A stretch of 64,000 nucleotides of DNA from a virus, in the IMG/VR virus record IMGVR_UViG_3300020154_000003, positions 62,001 to 126,000 of that record; one strand, given 5' to 3'. Below, piece by piece: positions 34,776 to 42,991 of this stretch (its first letter is position 1; every line of letters begins with the position of its first letter). A program made the position numbers and the translations under genes. Below the pieces are notes generated by a model. That model was not told where the DNA came from. It saw only the letters and a program-made list of their open reading frames with translations, and did not search any database.

Positions 34776-35126
34776 TTATTTTTTAAGATTCTTGAAAAAA
34801 GGTATGACATATTTTATCCAAGCGTATGGCTTACGCTCGAATAAATAAGTCAGGTTGCTTTCATTATCATAAGCTTCATGCTCAAACGGATTTTGACGAT
34901 AAGCTTTGTAATGATCCTTGGTAGCCAATCTCTTAATTAAATAGAAGATACCATAAAGAATCCAATGAAATATAAAACCCATTTCAACTTGTTGGTGGAA
35001 ATGAACTAACTCATGATTGATAAGAACGTGATCATTCAATTTTGATTTATCTTTTAAGAAGATAAAAATGAAAATTGACATACCGTTAAAGTTTTTTAGG
35101 AGTTTAGGTGCTACAATTTTGAACAT
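34776..35126 (-). CDS. HExxH metalloprotease-like membrane protein, 116 aa
   Basis: INHELVHFHQQVEMG (residues about 38-52) is a zinc-peptidase HExxH motif, followed by a hydrophobic helix (FIFHWILYGIFYLI) and HEAYDNES, which may supply a third ligand. The protein is short and basic. The substrate is unknown. Confidence 0.65.
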   Translation of the reverse strand: MFKIVAPKLLKNFNGMSIFIFIFLKDKSKLNDHVLINHELVHFHQQVEMGFIFHWILYGIFYLIKRLATKDHYKAYRQNPFEHEAYDNESNLTYLFERKPYAWIKYVIPFFKNLKK

Positions 35127-35140
35127 AAGAAGGTTTATTA

Positions 35141-35148
35141 ATAAATAC
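35141..35148 (-). promoter_or_regulatory. Late-type promoter motif GTATTTAT
   Basis: Coding-strand CAGTATTTATT lies 14 bases before the metalloprotease-like gene. Confidence 0.5.
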
Positions 35149-35156
35149 TGAAAAAA

Positions 35157-35762
35157 GTGAAAATAGAATTAAAAAATAAGAGTTGGTTTTCTAGTGATTT
35201 TCACTTAGGTCACACAAATATTGCAGGGAAAAAAGTATCGAAATGGAATGGCGGCTATAGGGATTTCGATAGTGTTAGCCAGATGGATGAAACGATTATA
35301 AATACAATCAATCGCTATGTTGGAGTAGAGGACACGTTGTTTTTTTTAGGTGATTTTACATTCGCAAGAAAAGAAGCAGTGGCTAATTATCGTGATAGAA
35401 TTTATTGTCAAACAATTCATTTTGTAAAAGGTAATCATGATCCGCACGTTGACATGTATGCGGAAAAGTTTACTTCAGTAGGGACTGAACTTTTATTCGA
35501 ATACGAACCAAACAAACGATTGTACCTCCATCATTTCTCACACAGAGTATGGCACAGTTCGCACAGAGGTACAATTCATTTGTATGGCCATTCACATGGG
35601 ACAATTCCTGATCATGGTAAATCTATGGATGTTGGGGTTGATGTAGCCTACAGAATGTTCGGAGAATATAGACCATTCTCACTTGAAGAAATAATTGATA
35701 TAATGGCAAAAAAGGAGATACCAAATCTTGATCATCACAGAGCCAAGTTGGTAAGAGGATAA
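35157..35762 (+). CDS. Calcineurin-like phosphoesterase, 201 aa
   Basis: The metal-site motifs are in order: FSSDFHLGHTNI (GD-H variant), FFLGDFTF, FVKGNHD, and HLYGHSHG. The start is a GTG at 35157. It overlaps the second phosphoesterase by one base. Such phage enzymes hydrolyse phosphodiesters or nucleotides. Confidence 0.85.
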   Translation: MKIELKNKSWFSSDFHLGHTNIAGKKVSKWNGGYRDFDSVSQMDETIINTINRYVGVEDTLFFLGDFTFARKEAVANYRDRIYCQTIHFVKGNHDPHVDMYAEKFTSVGTELLFEYEPNKRLYLHHFSHRVWHSSHRGTIHLYGHSHGTIPDHGKSMDVGVDVAYRMFGEYRPFSLEEIIDIMAKKEIPNLDHHRAKLVRG

Positions 35763-36475
35763 TGAAAGTAGTAGTAATTGGAGATATTCATGGTAGAGAC
35801 AATTGGAAAGCAATTATTCCTAAAGTAGACGAATACGATAAAATTGTCTTCGTGGGGGACTATACTGACAGTTATGAATTGCCAAATCCAGTAATTCTTC
35901 AAAACCTACAGGAGATCATTAAATTCAGAAGAGAATTTCCTGATAAAGTCGTGACATTGGTGGGGAACCATGATATTGCTTATATGTGGTATGGTGAAAC
36001 ATTATTCTTAAATAACGGTTTTAGACCTGAAGCAGCACACGATTTATCTACAATTTTTAGAGCACATCACGATATTTTTGATGTTGCATGGCAAAGCGGT
36101 AAAACTATCATCACCCATGCTGGTATTACAAATGGATGGATGAGATACAATGCTGAAACGATTCAACATGCTCGTGAAAGATATAAAACTGAAACGATTG
36201 CAGATACATTTAATATGATGTTACGTAATTATACGTATAATCGGTGTTTACATCAACTCAGTGGTAAAAGAGGTGGCCCGTATAACTACGGAGGAATTAC
36301 TTGGGCAGATAAACAAGAAACCGAAAAAGACGGTTTGAAAGGATACATACAGGTAGTAGGACACACACCTGTTGAAGACATCACAACAGTGAAGTTGGAA
36401 GATTATGATTTCCAAATTACGTATTGTGATGTATTATGGAAAAAGACATCATTTTATGAATTTATTATTGACTAA
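35762..36475 (+). CDS. Metallophosphoesterase, 237 aa
   Basis: VVIGDIHGRDNW, FVGDYTDSY, LVGNHDIAYMW, THAGIT and VVGHTPVE are the five PPP/calcineurin motifs. It is coupled to its neighbours (TAATG overlaps at both ends), giving a three-gene operon. It may be a Ser/Thr phosphatase or ApaH-type hydrolase. Confidence 0.87.
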   Translation: MKVVVIGDIHGRDNWKAIIPKVDEYDKIVFVGDYTDSYELPNPVILQNLQEIIKFRREFPDKVVTLVGNHDIAYMWYGETLFLNNGFRPEAAHDLSTIFRAHHDIFDVAWQSGKTIITHAGITNGWMRYNAETIQHARERYKTETIADTFNMMLRNYTYNRCLHQLSGKRGGPYNYGGITWADKQETEKDGLKGYIQVVGHTPVEDITTVKLEDYDFQITYCDVLWKKTSFYEFIID

Positions 36476-36684
36476 TGGGAGAAATTGAATTAAATATATC
36501 AGTAAACAGAAGAACGAAAGAACTAATTGGATATTGGTCGCCTGACGGTGATCCGATAGGAATTATTGTTAAGGCATATGCTGTTGATGATCTCGAAAGA
36601 AAATTCGAGGAAGCAAAAAAACAATACATAAACTTGCATGGTGGTAGCCATGAGGTGTATGTGCAATTAAAAAAAGAGGACTAA
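36475..36684 (+). CDS. Hypothetical protein, 69 aa
   Basis: A small alpha/beta protein at the end of the phosphoesterase operon. It starts in a TAATG overlap and ends at a terminator. No family. Confidence 0.6.
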   Translation: MGEIELNISVNRRTKELIGYWSPDGDPIGIIVKAYAVDDLERKFEEAKKQYINLHGGSHEVYVQLKKED

Positions 36685-36698
36685 TAATCCTCTTTTTT
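36672..36698 (+). terminator. Intrinsic terminator, bidirectional
   Basis: AGAGGA-CTAATAA-TCCTCT with A and U tracts on the two sides, shared by the converging operons. Confidence 0.85.
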
Positions 36699-36699
36699 C

Positions 36700-37449
36700 T
36701 TATGCTTTCTGACAATCTACATGCAAGCAGTTGTTTTCCCTTTCTGCAAGATACCCTCTCAATCCGGGGATTTTTTTATCTTTCATGGCCTTTAGAATAA
36801 TTGCAAGTTCGTCATTAATACCATTACCTCCACCGCCAATGTCAAGTGCTAAACCCGGAGCATGTGGTGATGAACCAATAACTTTACCTTTTCTATTCAC
36901 CGTACCACGGATGTAGTTCATCAATACTGTTGCAGGTAGTGGTGGATTAATAATTACATTTATGTTGAGTAGATTACTCCAAGCCATTTGCCAAACATAG
37001 TCACCGTTCGGTAACTTATCGTTCACATCACAACTCATCGCTTCAGGATATTTCTTATCCAAACCTTTTCTAACTAGATAACCTTTAATGATGCGAAGTT
37101 GATCTTTCGAATCTCTCAGACCAGATGTTACGTATGCTTTGTGATTTGCTTCTTCAAAATACTTATCTAAAGCCACGATTACTGGCTCAATAACAGGTGT
37201 TAAAACAACACTATCTTGTACGATCAGCCATTTGTTGTCTTCAGCAGATGGAACCCCTAAAGCATTCCATGATATTTTACCTACAACACCATCAGCCAAA
37301 AGACCTTTTTTCTGTTGAAATTCTTTTACTTTGGCTTCAGTACCGTTACCGAAATCACCATCAGCTATACAAGTAAACCCATGTTTTGTTAGCAGTTCTT
37401 GCAATTGAACGACTAAAACGCCATCATCACCCTTTTTTAATACAGTCAT
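36700..37449 (-). CDS. Endolysin: peptidoglycan-binding domain plus M15-like peptidase
   Basis: Residues 1-70 are a PG_binding_1 repeat (VLVVQLQELLTKHGF, DGDFGNGTEAKVKEFQ, DGVVGKISWNALG). The C-terminal half has SSPHAPGLALDIGG and ENNCLHVDCQ, the zinc ligands of a VanY-type D,D- or L,D-peptidase. No signal peptide, so it would need a holin. A variant late motif lies 17 bases upstream, as expected for lysis. Confidence 0.82.
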   Translation of the reverse strand: MTVLKKGDDGVLVVQLQELLTKHGFTCIADGDFGNGTEAKVKEFQQKKGLLADGVVGKISWNALGVPSAEDNKWLIVQDSVVLTPVIEPVIVALDKYFEEANHKAYVTSGLRDSKDQLRIIKGYLVRKGLDKKYPEAMSCDVNDKLPNGDYVWQMAWSNLLNINVIINPPLPATVLMNYIRGTVNRKGKVIGSSPHAPGLALDIGGGGNGINDELAIILKAMKDKKIPGLRGYLAERENNCLHVDCQKA

Positions 37450-37466
37450 ATTATTTATAATTTCTT

Positions 37467-37474
37467 ATAAATAG
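37467..37474 (-). promoter_or_regulatory. Late-type motif variant CTATTTAT
   Basis: Coding-strand CTATTTATAAG lies 17 bases before the endolysin start. Confidence 0.45.
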
Positions 37475-37480
37475 TTGACT

Positions 37481-39244
37481 TTAGATTTTTACGACACCGT
37501 GTTTATATTTACCTTTAGATGTAACAAAAATCATTTCGTTGTTCATCACATACTGCTCAACAATAATTTCCTTTTCTGGTTCAGGTTCGTTTGGTATCGG
37601 TTCAGGTTCTGGCTCAGTTGTAGTAACAATACCCTTCACACCGAATCCTTTTGCCTTCCAGTAACAATCATCAGCTAAACGAAGATCATCAGGAGGGAAA
37701 AATGATTGAACAGTATTCGGATTATGTCCAGCTTTATCATTTCTGATACCATTTTCATCCCATGTCAATGTTAAAAATTGCTCACTTTCTTTTGGTCTAA
37801 TAACAGTTGCACCAGTTTTTGTTACGTGATCTTGGATACATTTACAAAAAACATATGTACCATCTTCTCTTGAATCAATCGCGATGTCATCGTATTTCCA
37901 GATTGTTGGAGTGTTATCAGGGCCATCAAAATACTTTCCATATGTTTGATGCCATACCTTAATTTTACTTACAGGAGTTTCACCGAAACCACTGTTAATA
38001 TATTTTGGTGCTGGTAAAGCTTTGTCGAGAATGACTTCACCAATTTCAGTTGCTAAGAAGTCTCTAGTATCTTCAAATACTCTTTCTTTAGAACCGTCAT
38101 GTATAATTCTTTCGTAATGTACGGGGTCAGTACCGTGTCTGTTGGAGATGATATAAGGAATTTTCTTTTCGCCAGTACCATCAGCATATGAATTATTGAA
38201 GCCACGGAAGTAAACGTTTTTGTATTTCCACGTAATACCCATCTTGGCACTGTTGTGAAGGTATTGACCTTGATTCCTTCCATCATTAAGGAGAACATTT
38301 TCAACTAATGAAACACCGTTAGGTGCATTTGTAGGGTCTTCACCCGAACCGTATACTGCCAATCCTTGAGATGCAAAACCGTCAAGAATAACGTTACTTA
38401 ATTTGTTAACACCTGACGACACAACCCACTGCATACCAGTATCTTGATAAGGCTGGAAGGCATGTAAATAATCCATATCTGATCCGTAGATAACAATGTC
38501 AGCTACATCTGCACCACCGATCATATGTTGTAACTGAAGCGATTCAGCAGCAGTTCTAGCCACAATACCATTCTTAATTTTGAGATTTCTCAATTTAGCT
38601 TTGGCTCCTGATTGTGTTGAGCCGATGTAGAATCCTTCGCCACCGCCAGTGTCATGTATATAGAAATTACTAATGTCGATGCTTTCGACAAATATATCGA
38701 CCGCACTGCTGTATAATCTAACTCCTGAGAAACCGAATTGAATTTCGAATCCGTCAAGTTTAATTGATCCACCATTTAAAGTTGAAAGTTCAATACCATG
38801 ACCACCAGTCATGTTTAGATTTTTAACGTGTATACCGAAGTTTCCTGTAAGGAATTTTCTTGAGTAAGGCCATTCGAGAAGACCTTTATATTTTTCACAC
38901 ACACCAGAAATGTGTAGGTTCACTAAGCCATGTGATGTTATTGCTCCACATACAACTTTTGTATTTGGAATATTTTTTATTGATGCTGACTTAATCAGCC
39001 ATCCTGTTTGTCCGTTTGAAGTATTCCTAAATTGATATTTATTAACGAAACCTAACTTCTCGCCATCAAGCCAGATCACTGCACCTTCCCTTAAAGTCGG
39101 CCATTCTTTAACCATGAAGTAGTAGCTTACTTCTTTTGAACCATCTTCAAATGTTCTGGTTGGTGAATCGATAATTAAATCTCCGGGTGTGATATAATTT
39201 CCGTATAAGGAAATGTCTTCTGCTTTTGCAATTCTATTTGCCAT
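37481..39244 (-). CDS. Beta-helix tailspike or pectate-lyase-fold protein, 587 aa
   Basis: Residues about 80-360 are a right-handed beta-helix with repeated GI/V-N-L rungs (GNFGIHVKNLNMTGGHGIE, SIDISNFYIHDTGGG, KIKNGIVARTAAE). The C-terminal part holds a WDENGIRND-type carbohydrate-binding module and a Pro-Glu hinge (about 540-560). This fits a receptor-degrading tailspike. No exact late motif is seen upstream. Confidence 0.78.
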   Translation of the reverse strand: MANRIAKAEDISLYGNYITPGDLIIDSPTRTFEDGSKEVSYYFMVKEWPTLREGAVIWLDGEKLGFVNKYQFRNTSNGQTGWLIKSASIKNIPNTKVVCGAITSHGLVNLHISGVCEKYKGLLEWPYSRKFLTGNFGIHVKNLNMTGGHGIELSTLNGGSIKLDGFEIQFGFSGVRLYSSAVDIFVESIDISNFYIHDTGGGEGFYIGSTQSGAKAKLRNLKIKNGIVARTAAESLQLQHMIGGADVADIVIYGSDMDYLHAFQPYQDTGMQWVVSSGVNKLSNVILDGFASQGLAVYGSGEDPTNAPNGVSLVENVLLNDGRNQGQYLHNSAKMGITWKYKNVYFRGFNNSYADGTGEKKIPYIISNRHGTDPVHYERIIHDGSKERVFEDTRDFLATEIGEVILDKALPAPKYINSGFGETPVSKIKVWHQTYGKYFDGPDNTPTIWKYDDIAIDSREDGTYVFCKCIQDHVTKTGATVIRPKESEQFLTLTWDENGIRNDKAGHNPNTVQSFFPPDDLRLADDCYWKAKGFGVKGIVTTTEPEPEPIPNEPEPEKEIIVEQYVMNNEMIFVTSKGKYKHGVVKI

Positions 39245-39368
39245 AATTCTTTCGCCTCCACCGTTAAATAGTTTGGGATTTCCAAACGAAGCGGCTGTAT
39301 CGGCAGAATGTCGATAAAATAGTTTAAGTCGAAAAAAACATTTTCTTGACTTTTACGTAAAAGACTGT

Positions 39369-39779
39369 ATGGAACAAATATTCTTAGTTTTAGGGTTACT
39401 GTCTCCGGGAGATTTTAAGCCTTGCCAATGTGTTGTAAATCAGAACATGCAGGTAGTGGGCGAAACTGAAATCCTAGTCAAAGGTACTGGTGATGAGAAG
39501 TGTATGGTCGATTTGACGAATCTCATAATTGAGATCACCCCGGAAGACGATAATTACTTAAATAAGAAATATGAAGTTACCTTGGTTTCCTCCAAAAGGG
39601 GTGAAATTGAGGGTTATGTGCTTTCTGGTTTCACCAGTAGCATGAGGGGTTGGAAAACCCAAAATCTTATTATTCAACAGCGATTTGTGGCCAAAAAGAA
39701 TGAGAAAATCTGGTTTAAAGTCAAAACAGTGACCGAATCAGAGCCAAATTTCCTCTTTTCGATGAGCAAAATGTATTAA
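39369..39779 (+). CDS. Hypothetical beta-rich protein, 136 aa
   Basis: The N-terminus (MEQIFLVLGLLSPGDF) is hydrophobic but not a convincing signal peptide. The rest is beta-rich. TTTTACGTAAAA precedes the start. No family. Confidence 0.55.
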   Translation: MEQIFLVLGLLSPGDFKPCQCVVNQNMQVVGETEILVKGTGDEKCMVDLTNLIIEITPEDDNYLNKKYEVTLVSSKRGEIEGYVLSGFTSSMRGWKTQNLIIQQRFVAKKNEKIWFKVKTVTESEPNFLFSMSKMY

Positions 39780-39812
39780 GCGATATTATTTACATCAATT
39801 TTGAAACTTTTT

Positions 39813-39843
39813 TTTGGAAATTACGTATTTATCTTTACCTTTG
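39813..39843 (+). promoter_or_regulatory. Bacteroidota-type promoter
   Basis: TTTG, 19 bases, TACCTTTG: an exact fit to minus-33/minus-7, driving the 22-residue tiny frame. Confidence 0.8.
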
Positions 39844-39879
39844 TGCAACAATTGCGAAGGCAAAAAAGAAAAAGAAATC

Positions 39880-39948
39880 ATGAGAACTTCAAAGACATAT
39901 AAAACTTATAAGTATCAGCCACAAGCTGAGTCGAGTTTTATTGTCTAA
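39880..39948 (+). CDS. Tiny peptide, 22 aa
   Basis: MRTSKTYKTYKYQPQAES, basic and Tyr-rich. Exact promoter and 10-bp GAAA-loop terminator flank it, so transcription is certain even if translation is not. It may instead be a small RNA of about 155 nt. Confidence 0.4.
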   Translation: MRTSKTYKTYKYQPQAESSFIV

Positions 39949-39972
39949 AAATATCTTGCAAGGAAGACACCA

Positions 39973-40005
39973 AAAACCCGATTCAGAAATGAGTCGGGTT
40001 TTTTG
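39973..40005 (+). terminator. Intrinsic terminator with GAAA tetraloop
   Basis: ACCCGATTCA-GAAA-TGAGTCGGGT, then TTTTT. Confidence 0.88.
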
Positions 40006-40019
40006 TTTTATAGAGATTT

Positions 40020-40277
40020 ATGCTAGACCTGAAAAAAATAAGTGGCGAGTTTGATGCTCTCTTGAAAACCAAGACCAAAGAGGATTTGGAGAAATGGTTG
40101 CGCATGGATAAAAAGCGAATGAAAAAAGAACGAATACCGAGGAAGGATAAAAAATCCTTGAAAAAAGAAGGTGAGCGTTTCAAAAAGGAATTGAAAAACA
40201 GTCCACTGCTAAAAGGTACTGGACGATCATTTAAAACGGCAGAAGAATTTAAAAGTTATGTCAACAAAAAAGGATAA
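40020..40277 (+). CDS. Very basic small protein, 85 aa
   Basis: Nearly a third Lys/Arg; helical, with KKERIPRKDKKSLKK in the middle. Probably binds nucleic acid. No family. Confidence 0.55.
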   Translation: MLDLKKISGEFDALLKTKTKEDLEKWLRMDKKRMKKERIPRKDKKSLKKEGERFKKELKNSPLLKGTGRSFKTAEEFKSYVNKKG

Positions 40278-40395
40278 ATGTGAGATTGGAATTTGCGTGT
40301 TGTCGATCATTCGTTCAACTACGAGTGCGACTACACCATGCGATCACACATGCCAATACTACGATAAAATGAAAAAGATGAAACGAAAACAATAA
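40258..40395 (+). CDS. Small Cys-containing protein, 45 aa
   Basis: The frame overlaps the previous gene by 20 bases, starting MSTKKDKCEIGICVLS. CDHTCQYYD gives possible zinc ligands, and the C-terminus is basic. Weakly supported. Confidence 0.4.
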   Translation: MSTKKDKCEIGICVLSIIRSTTSATTPCDHTCQYYDKMKKMKRKQ

Positions 40396-40398
40396 AAC

Positions 40399-40433
40399 TA
40401 CACTACCAGTGAGTCATGTCACGGGTGTGTAGT
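40399..40433 (+). other. Hairpin before the Lys tRNAs
   Basis: ACTACAC/GTGTAGT with a 21-base loop. No U tract follows, so a processing or spacer role is more likely than termination. Confidence 0.4.
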
Positions 40434-40441
40434 TAAAAAAC

Positions 40442-40529
40442 GCATCCGTGGCAGAATGGAGAATGATGCCCCACACTTTTAATGTGGACTGTCGTAAGAC
40501 TAACGTAGGTTCGATCCCTACCGGATGCA
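40442..40529 (+). tRNA. tRNA-Lys(TTT) with a class II variable arm
   Basis: Acceptor GCATCCG/CGGATGC is perfect; loop CTTTTAA on CCACA/TGTGG reads AAA. The variable region is 17 bases with GTC-GTAA-GAC hairpin, and the D-loop is Leu-like. Lysine tRNAs normally have a 5-base variable loop. Confidence 0.7.
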
Positions 40530-40543
40530 CAAACGTAGATTTA

Positions 40544-40572
40544 TGCGGTGAATAGAGACGCTATTCATCGCA
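40544..40572 (+). other. 12-bp hairpin between the two Lys tRNAs
   Basis: TGCGGTGAATAG-AGACG-CTATTCATCGCA pairs over 12 bp with one G-U. No U tract; probably a processing signal or spacer RNA. Confidence 0.5.
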
Positions 40573-40591
40573 GAATATGCGGAGATTAGTC

Positions 40592-40663
40592 GCCTCCTTA
40601 ACTCAATGGTAGAGTACCATACTTTTAATATGGGAGTTATCAGTTCGAATCTGATAGGGGGTA
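40592..40663 (+). tRNA. tRNA-Lys(TTT)
   Basis: Normal length; loop CTTTTAA on CCATA/TATGG; acceptor GCCTCCT/AGGGGGT. Confidence 0.88.
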
Positions 40664-40779
40664 CTAGGGCTTTGCAGATTGTTTCTCAATTGCATAGAAC
40701 ATGTGCCCATATCAAACAAGGGTTCATAGAAATTGAAATACGGGTTGACTTTCGGTGTGGAGAACCGAGCCGCCTATAG

Positions 40780-40888
40780 GGGCGGTGCCATTGTGCTAAG
40801 GTAAAATAATGTAGAATGCTGCTGAATAGAATAGATGCGCATAAAGATTCAGTAAGGTCTACAGTAGGTTCGAATCCCCTGCAGCCCA
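40780..40888 (+). ncRNA. Degenerate tRNA-like element, about 109 nt
   Basis: GGGCGGT/GCAGCCC gives 6 of 7 acceptor pairs, CATT/AATG a D-stem with GG in the loop, and TGTAGA/TCTACA an anticodon-position stem. That stem encloses a 6-bp insert hairpin CTGAAT/ATTCAG. The T-stem is weak although the loop TTCGAAT is intact. The upstream 110 bases hold more hairpins (TTCGGT/AACCGA, CCGCC/GGCGG). Confidence 0.4.
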
Positions 40889-40894
40889 CAATAT

Positions 40895-40967
40895 ACCTTC
40901 GTAGCTTAACTGGTAGAGTAGGTGACTCTTAATCATCGGGTTGTGGGTTCGAGTCCCACCGGAGGTA
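40895..40967 (+). tRNA. tRNA-Lys(CTT)
   Basis: Loop CTCTTAA on GGTGA/TCATC; acceptor ACCTTCG/CGGAGGT. Confidence 0.88.
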
Positions 40968-40968
40968 C

Positions 40969-41130
40969 ATGAATGAAATTAATACCATATGTATGGATTG
41001 TGGAAAAGAGTGTGAACGATGGCAAATCGTAAATACTGCCATGATCGGAAAAGTATGGGAAGTGTGGTGTTATTGTAAGGAATGTAACGTTGAAACTTTT
41101 CATCCTTTTGAGGGTGGAGAAGATGATTAA
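40969..41130 (+). CDS. Small zinc-finger protein, 53 aa
   Basis: The ATG is one base past tRNA-Lys. CMDCGKEC and CYCKECN give two Cys pairs spaced like a zinc ribbon; the tail is acidic. Function unknown. Confidence 0.55.
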   Translation: MNEINTICMDCGKECERWQIVNTAMIGKVWEVWCYCKECNVETFHPFEGGEDD

Positions 41131-41272
41131 AAAAAACAATGTTATGAATATTGCGTATAAGTTATAAAGTTCGTAATATTGTCTTCCCAATCGCAGTTAA
41201 TTCTAAGGCGTAGAATGTCACGATAGGAATAAGGTTATATCAAAATGAGGGAGTAGCAATACTTCCTCACAT
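41131..41272 (+). other. Noncoding spacer with hairpin
   Basis: No credible frame. GAGGGAGTA-GCAA-TACTTCCTC (9 bp, GCAA tetraloop) ends just before the first Tyr tRNA and may guide 5' processing. Confidence 0.45.
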
Positions 41273-41357
41273 GGGTAGGTAGCAAAGTTCGGTTAAATGC
41301 GCCACGCTGTAAACGTGGTCTCTTCGGAGTTCGGTGGTTCAAATCCATCCCTGCCCA
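41273..41357 (+). tRNA. tRNA-Tyr(GTA), first
   Basis: Class II variable arm; loop CTGTAAA on CCACG/CGTGG; acceptor GGGTAGG/CCTGCCC. Confidence 0.9.
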
Positions 41358-41545
41358 CAAGACACATCATGGTACTCTGACCGAGAACGATAGTGTGCTG
41401 GATGAAATATAGGTAAGGCCAGCAGAGCGGATAGGAGATTGAATAAGACTACAATCGTCAGTCACTTCCGAGTATAGTTGCACTTCAGAGAGTTTGAGCA
41501 TGTCGGTTATATCGCTTAGATGAAAGGTTCTTGATGTTCTTACAT
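41358..41545 (+). other. Noncoding spacer, 188 nt
   Basis: No frame or tRNA is credible. Short inverted repeats only; I see no clear function. Confidence 0.4.
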
Positions 41546-41630
41546 AGGTTGGTAGCAAAGTTCGGTCAAATGCGCTGCGCTGTAAACGCAGTCTCTTCGG
41601 AGTTCGGGGGTTCAAATCCCTCTCAACCTA
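41546..41630 (+). tRNA. tRNA-Tyr(GTA), second
   Basis: Loop CTGTAAA on CTGCG/CGCAG; the variable arm is identical to the first copy, which suggests duplication with its leader. Confidence 0.9.
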
Positions 41631-41634
41631 CAAA

Positions 41635-41796
41635 ATGGACTTAATTAAAGAAACGTATATCGATAAGGAAACTGGCATGTATGTCTCTGTGATTAATAAA
41701 GAAGCATTGATTGATCGAGAGAGTAAAACACCTCAGGAAGCCTTAATAAGATCGTACAATCGATTCATGGATGCAATAAAGAAGCCATTGAAAAAT

Positions 41797-41802
<6 letters not shown>
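41635..41802 (+). CDS. Small protein, 55 aa, TAG stop inside tRNA-Tyr
   Basis: Starts MDLIKETYIDKETGMY, helical C-terminus. Its TAG is bases 4-6 of the third Tyr tRNA. Unknown function. Confidence 0.55.
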
Positions 41803-41879
<77 letters not shown>

Positions 41880-41888
41880 CTATTTATG

Positions 41889-41918
41889 ATGAGACCTATG
41901 TAAATGGGTCTCATTTTA
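41889..41918 (+). terminator. Terminator of the 40-42 kb tRNA cluster
   Basis: ATGAGACC/GGGTCTCAT hairpin followed by TTTATTTTAT. Confidence 0.8.
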
Positions 41919-41953
41919 TTTTATAATAATTTTATTTTTGAAAAGAGTGCAGT

Positions 41954-42223
41954 ATGTTTTACGTGGTGCAGAAAAAAGATTTGAAAGATGGGTATTACTA
42001 TTCAGGATTAATTACTCAGAACTGGTGTGCTGTTAGTAAGGAGCAGCCAATGATTATTGGGAAATGGGATAAGGAAGATGGATGTTTTTATTTTTGGGAA
42101 TTTGATGGAAACATAAAATCAAAATCAAAGCTGTACTATCTGCCTGATATAGATAATGAAATTGAACTTGGGTTTTTCCCTATTAAAGAAATCATTCCGA
42201 AAGATGAACATGTTATTGAGTAA
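41954..42223 (+). CDS. Hypothetical protein, 89 aa
   Basis: An aromatic-rich soluble beta domain (DGCFYFWEFDG). Pfam-type small phage protein of unknown role; the frame is clean. Confidence 0.55.
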   Translation: MFYVVQKKDLKDGYYYSGLITQNWCAVSKEQPMIIGKWDKEDGCFYFWEFDGNIKSKSKLYYLPDIDNEIELGFFPIKEIIPKDEHVIE

Positions 42224-42267
42224 TGTTTGAACATTACAAATAGTTTGTTATTTTTGGTTTTGATAAT

Positions 42268-42275
42268 CTATTTAT
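42268..42275 (+). promoter_or_regulatory. Late-type motif variant CTATTTAT
   Basis: Lies 15 bases before the 87-residue gene. Confidence 0.35.
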
Positions 42276-42290
42276 AGTAAATATACCTAT

Positions 42291-42554
42291 ATGTCTGAAA
42301 ACAAATTTTATTGCCTATACAGTGACAGTGATCAAACAAAATTCTTGAGTATGGCTTCTACTCTGGAAAAATTGAAAGAGGAAAGTGAATATTGGAGCGA
42401 GGGTGTATGGTTCGAATACACGCACAAAGATGGCAGCAATTTGCTTGAGAATGAAACAGAAATGGCTGGTATCGAATTTCCTAAAGACCCTAAAAAAAGA
42501 TCATTTAAAGAAATCGAAGGAACACCAAAAACCGCATTTAAGTGGGTATCTTAG
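42291..42554 (+). CDS. Hypothetical acidic protein, 87 aa
   Basis: Starts MSENKFYCLYSDSD. It ends in TAG, 4 bases before the next start. No family. Confidence 0.55.
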   Translation: MSENKFYCLYSDSDQTKFLSMASTLEKLKEESEYWSEGVWFEYTHKDGSNLLENETEMAGIEFPKDPKKRSFKEIEGTPKTAFKWVS

Positions 42555-42558
42555 TCAC

Positions 42559-42756
42559 ATGGACTATAAGTATTTTACATACGGCAGTAAGGTCGTTGTA
42601 AAAAAATCCATTATTAAAAACGGTGTCGATTTGGAAAATAAAACTGGTTTTATTGTCAACAAAAACAGAAACCTTAAGGGTATTGTGAAGGTATTAATTA
42701 CGGAGTTGGAGTTAACTTATAACCTTCACTATACCGATCTCACAATAGTGAATTGA
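42559..42756 (+). CDS. Hypothetical protein, 65 aa
   Basis: MDYKYFTYGSKVVVKKS; a small beta-barrel-like protein coupled to the previous gene. The 3' end overlaps the convergent gene by 17 bases. Confidence 0.55.
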   Translation: MDYKYFTYGSKVVVKKSIIKNGVDLENKTGFIVNKNRNLKGIVKVLITELELTYNLHYTDLTIVN

Positions 42757-42991
42757 GGTATGTTAATATTTTTTGAACGTCCTCTTCAGCGTAAATGTCA
42801 ATCGGACTGAATTCGTAACCATCCCTGTCAATCAACTTCTGATCCTTGATCAGCACTATCGTAATTCTTCCTAACAGGTCTATACCGTCTCTCTCGGTGT
42901 GTAGTTCAAAAACAATATCTTGCTTAGGTATTGCAAGGGGATATTCAAGGTTATATATTTTTTCTTGGAGTAGTTCTTTAGATGGGGTCAT
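42740..42991 (-). CDS. Hypothetical protein, 83 aa
   Basis: Small alpha/beta protein, overlapping the next upstream gene by ATGA. No family. Confidence 0.5.
   Translation of the reverse strand: MTPSKELLQEKIYNLEYPLAIPKQDIVFELHTERDGIDLLGRITIVLIKDQKLIDRDGYEFSPIDIYAEEDVQKILTYLNSLL

Noticed and set aside
40676-40888. A tmRNA, because ends GGGC(TT)TGCAG and CTGCAGCCC pair and a T-loop is present
   Set aside because: No tag-peptide frame, no G3-U70 alanine signal, and about 215 nt is too short; a tRNA-like reading of the last 109 nt fits better.
41367-41615. Minus-strand frame over the second Tyr tRNA
   Set aside because: It is antisense to the tRNA and has no promoter or family likeness.
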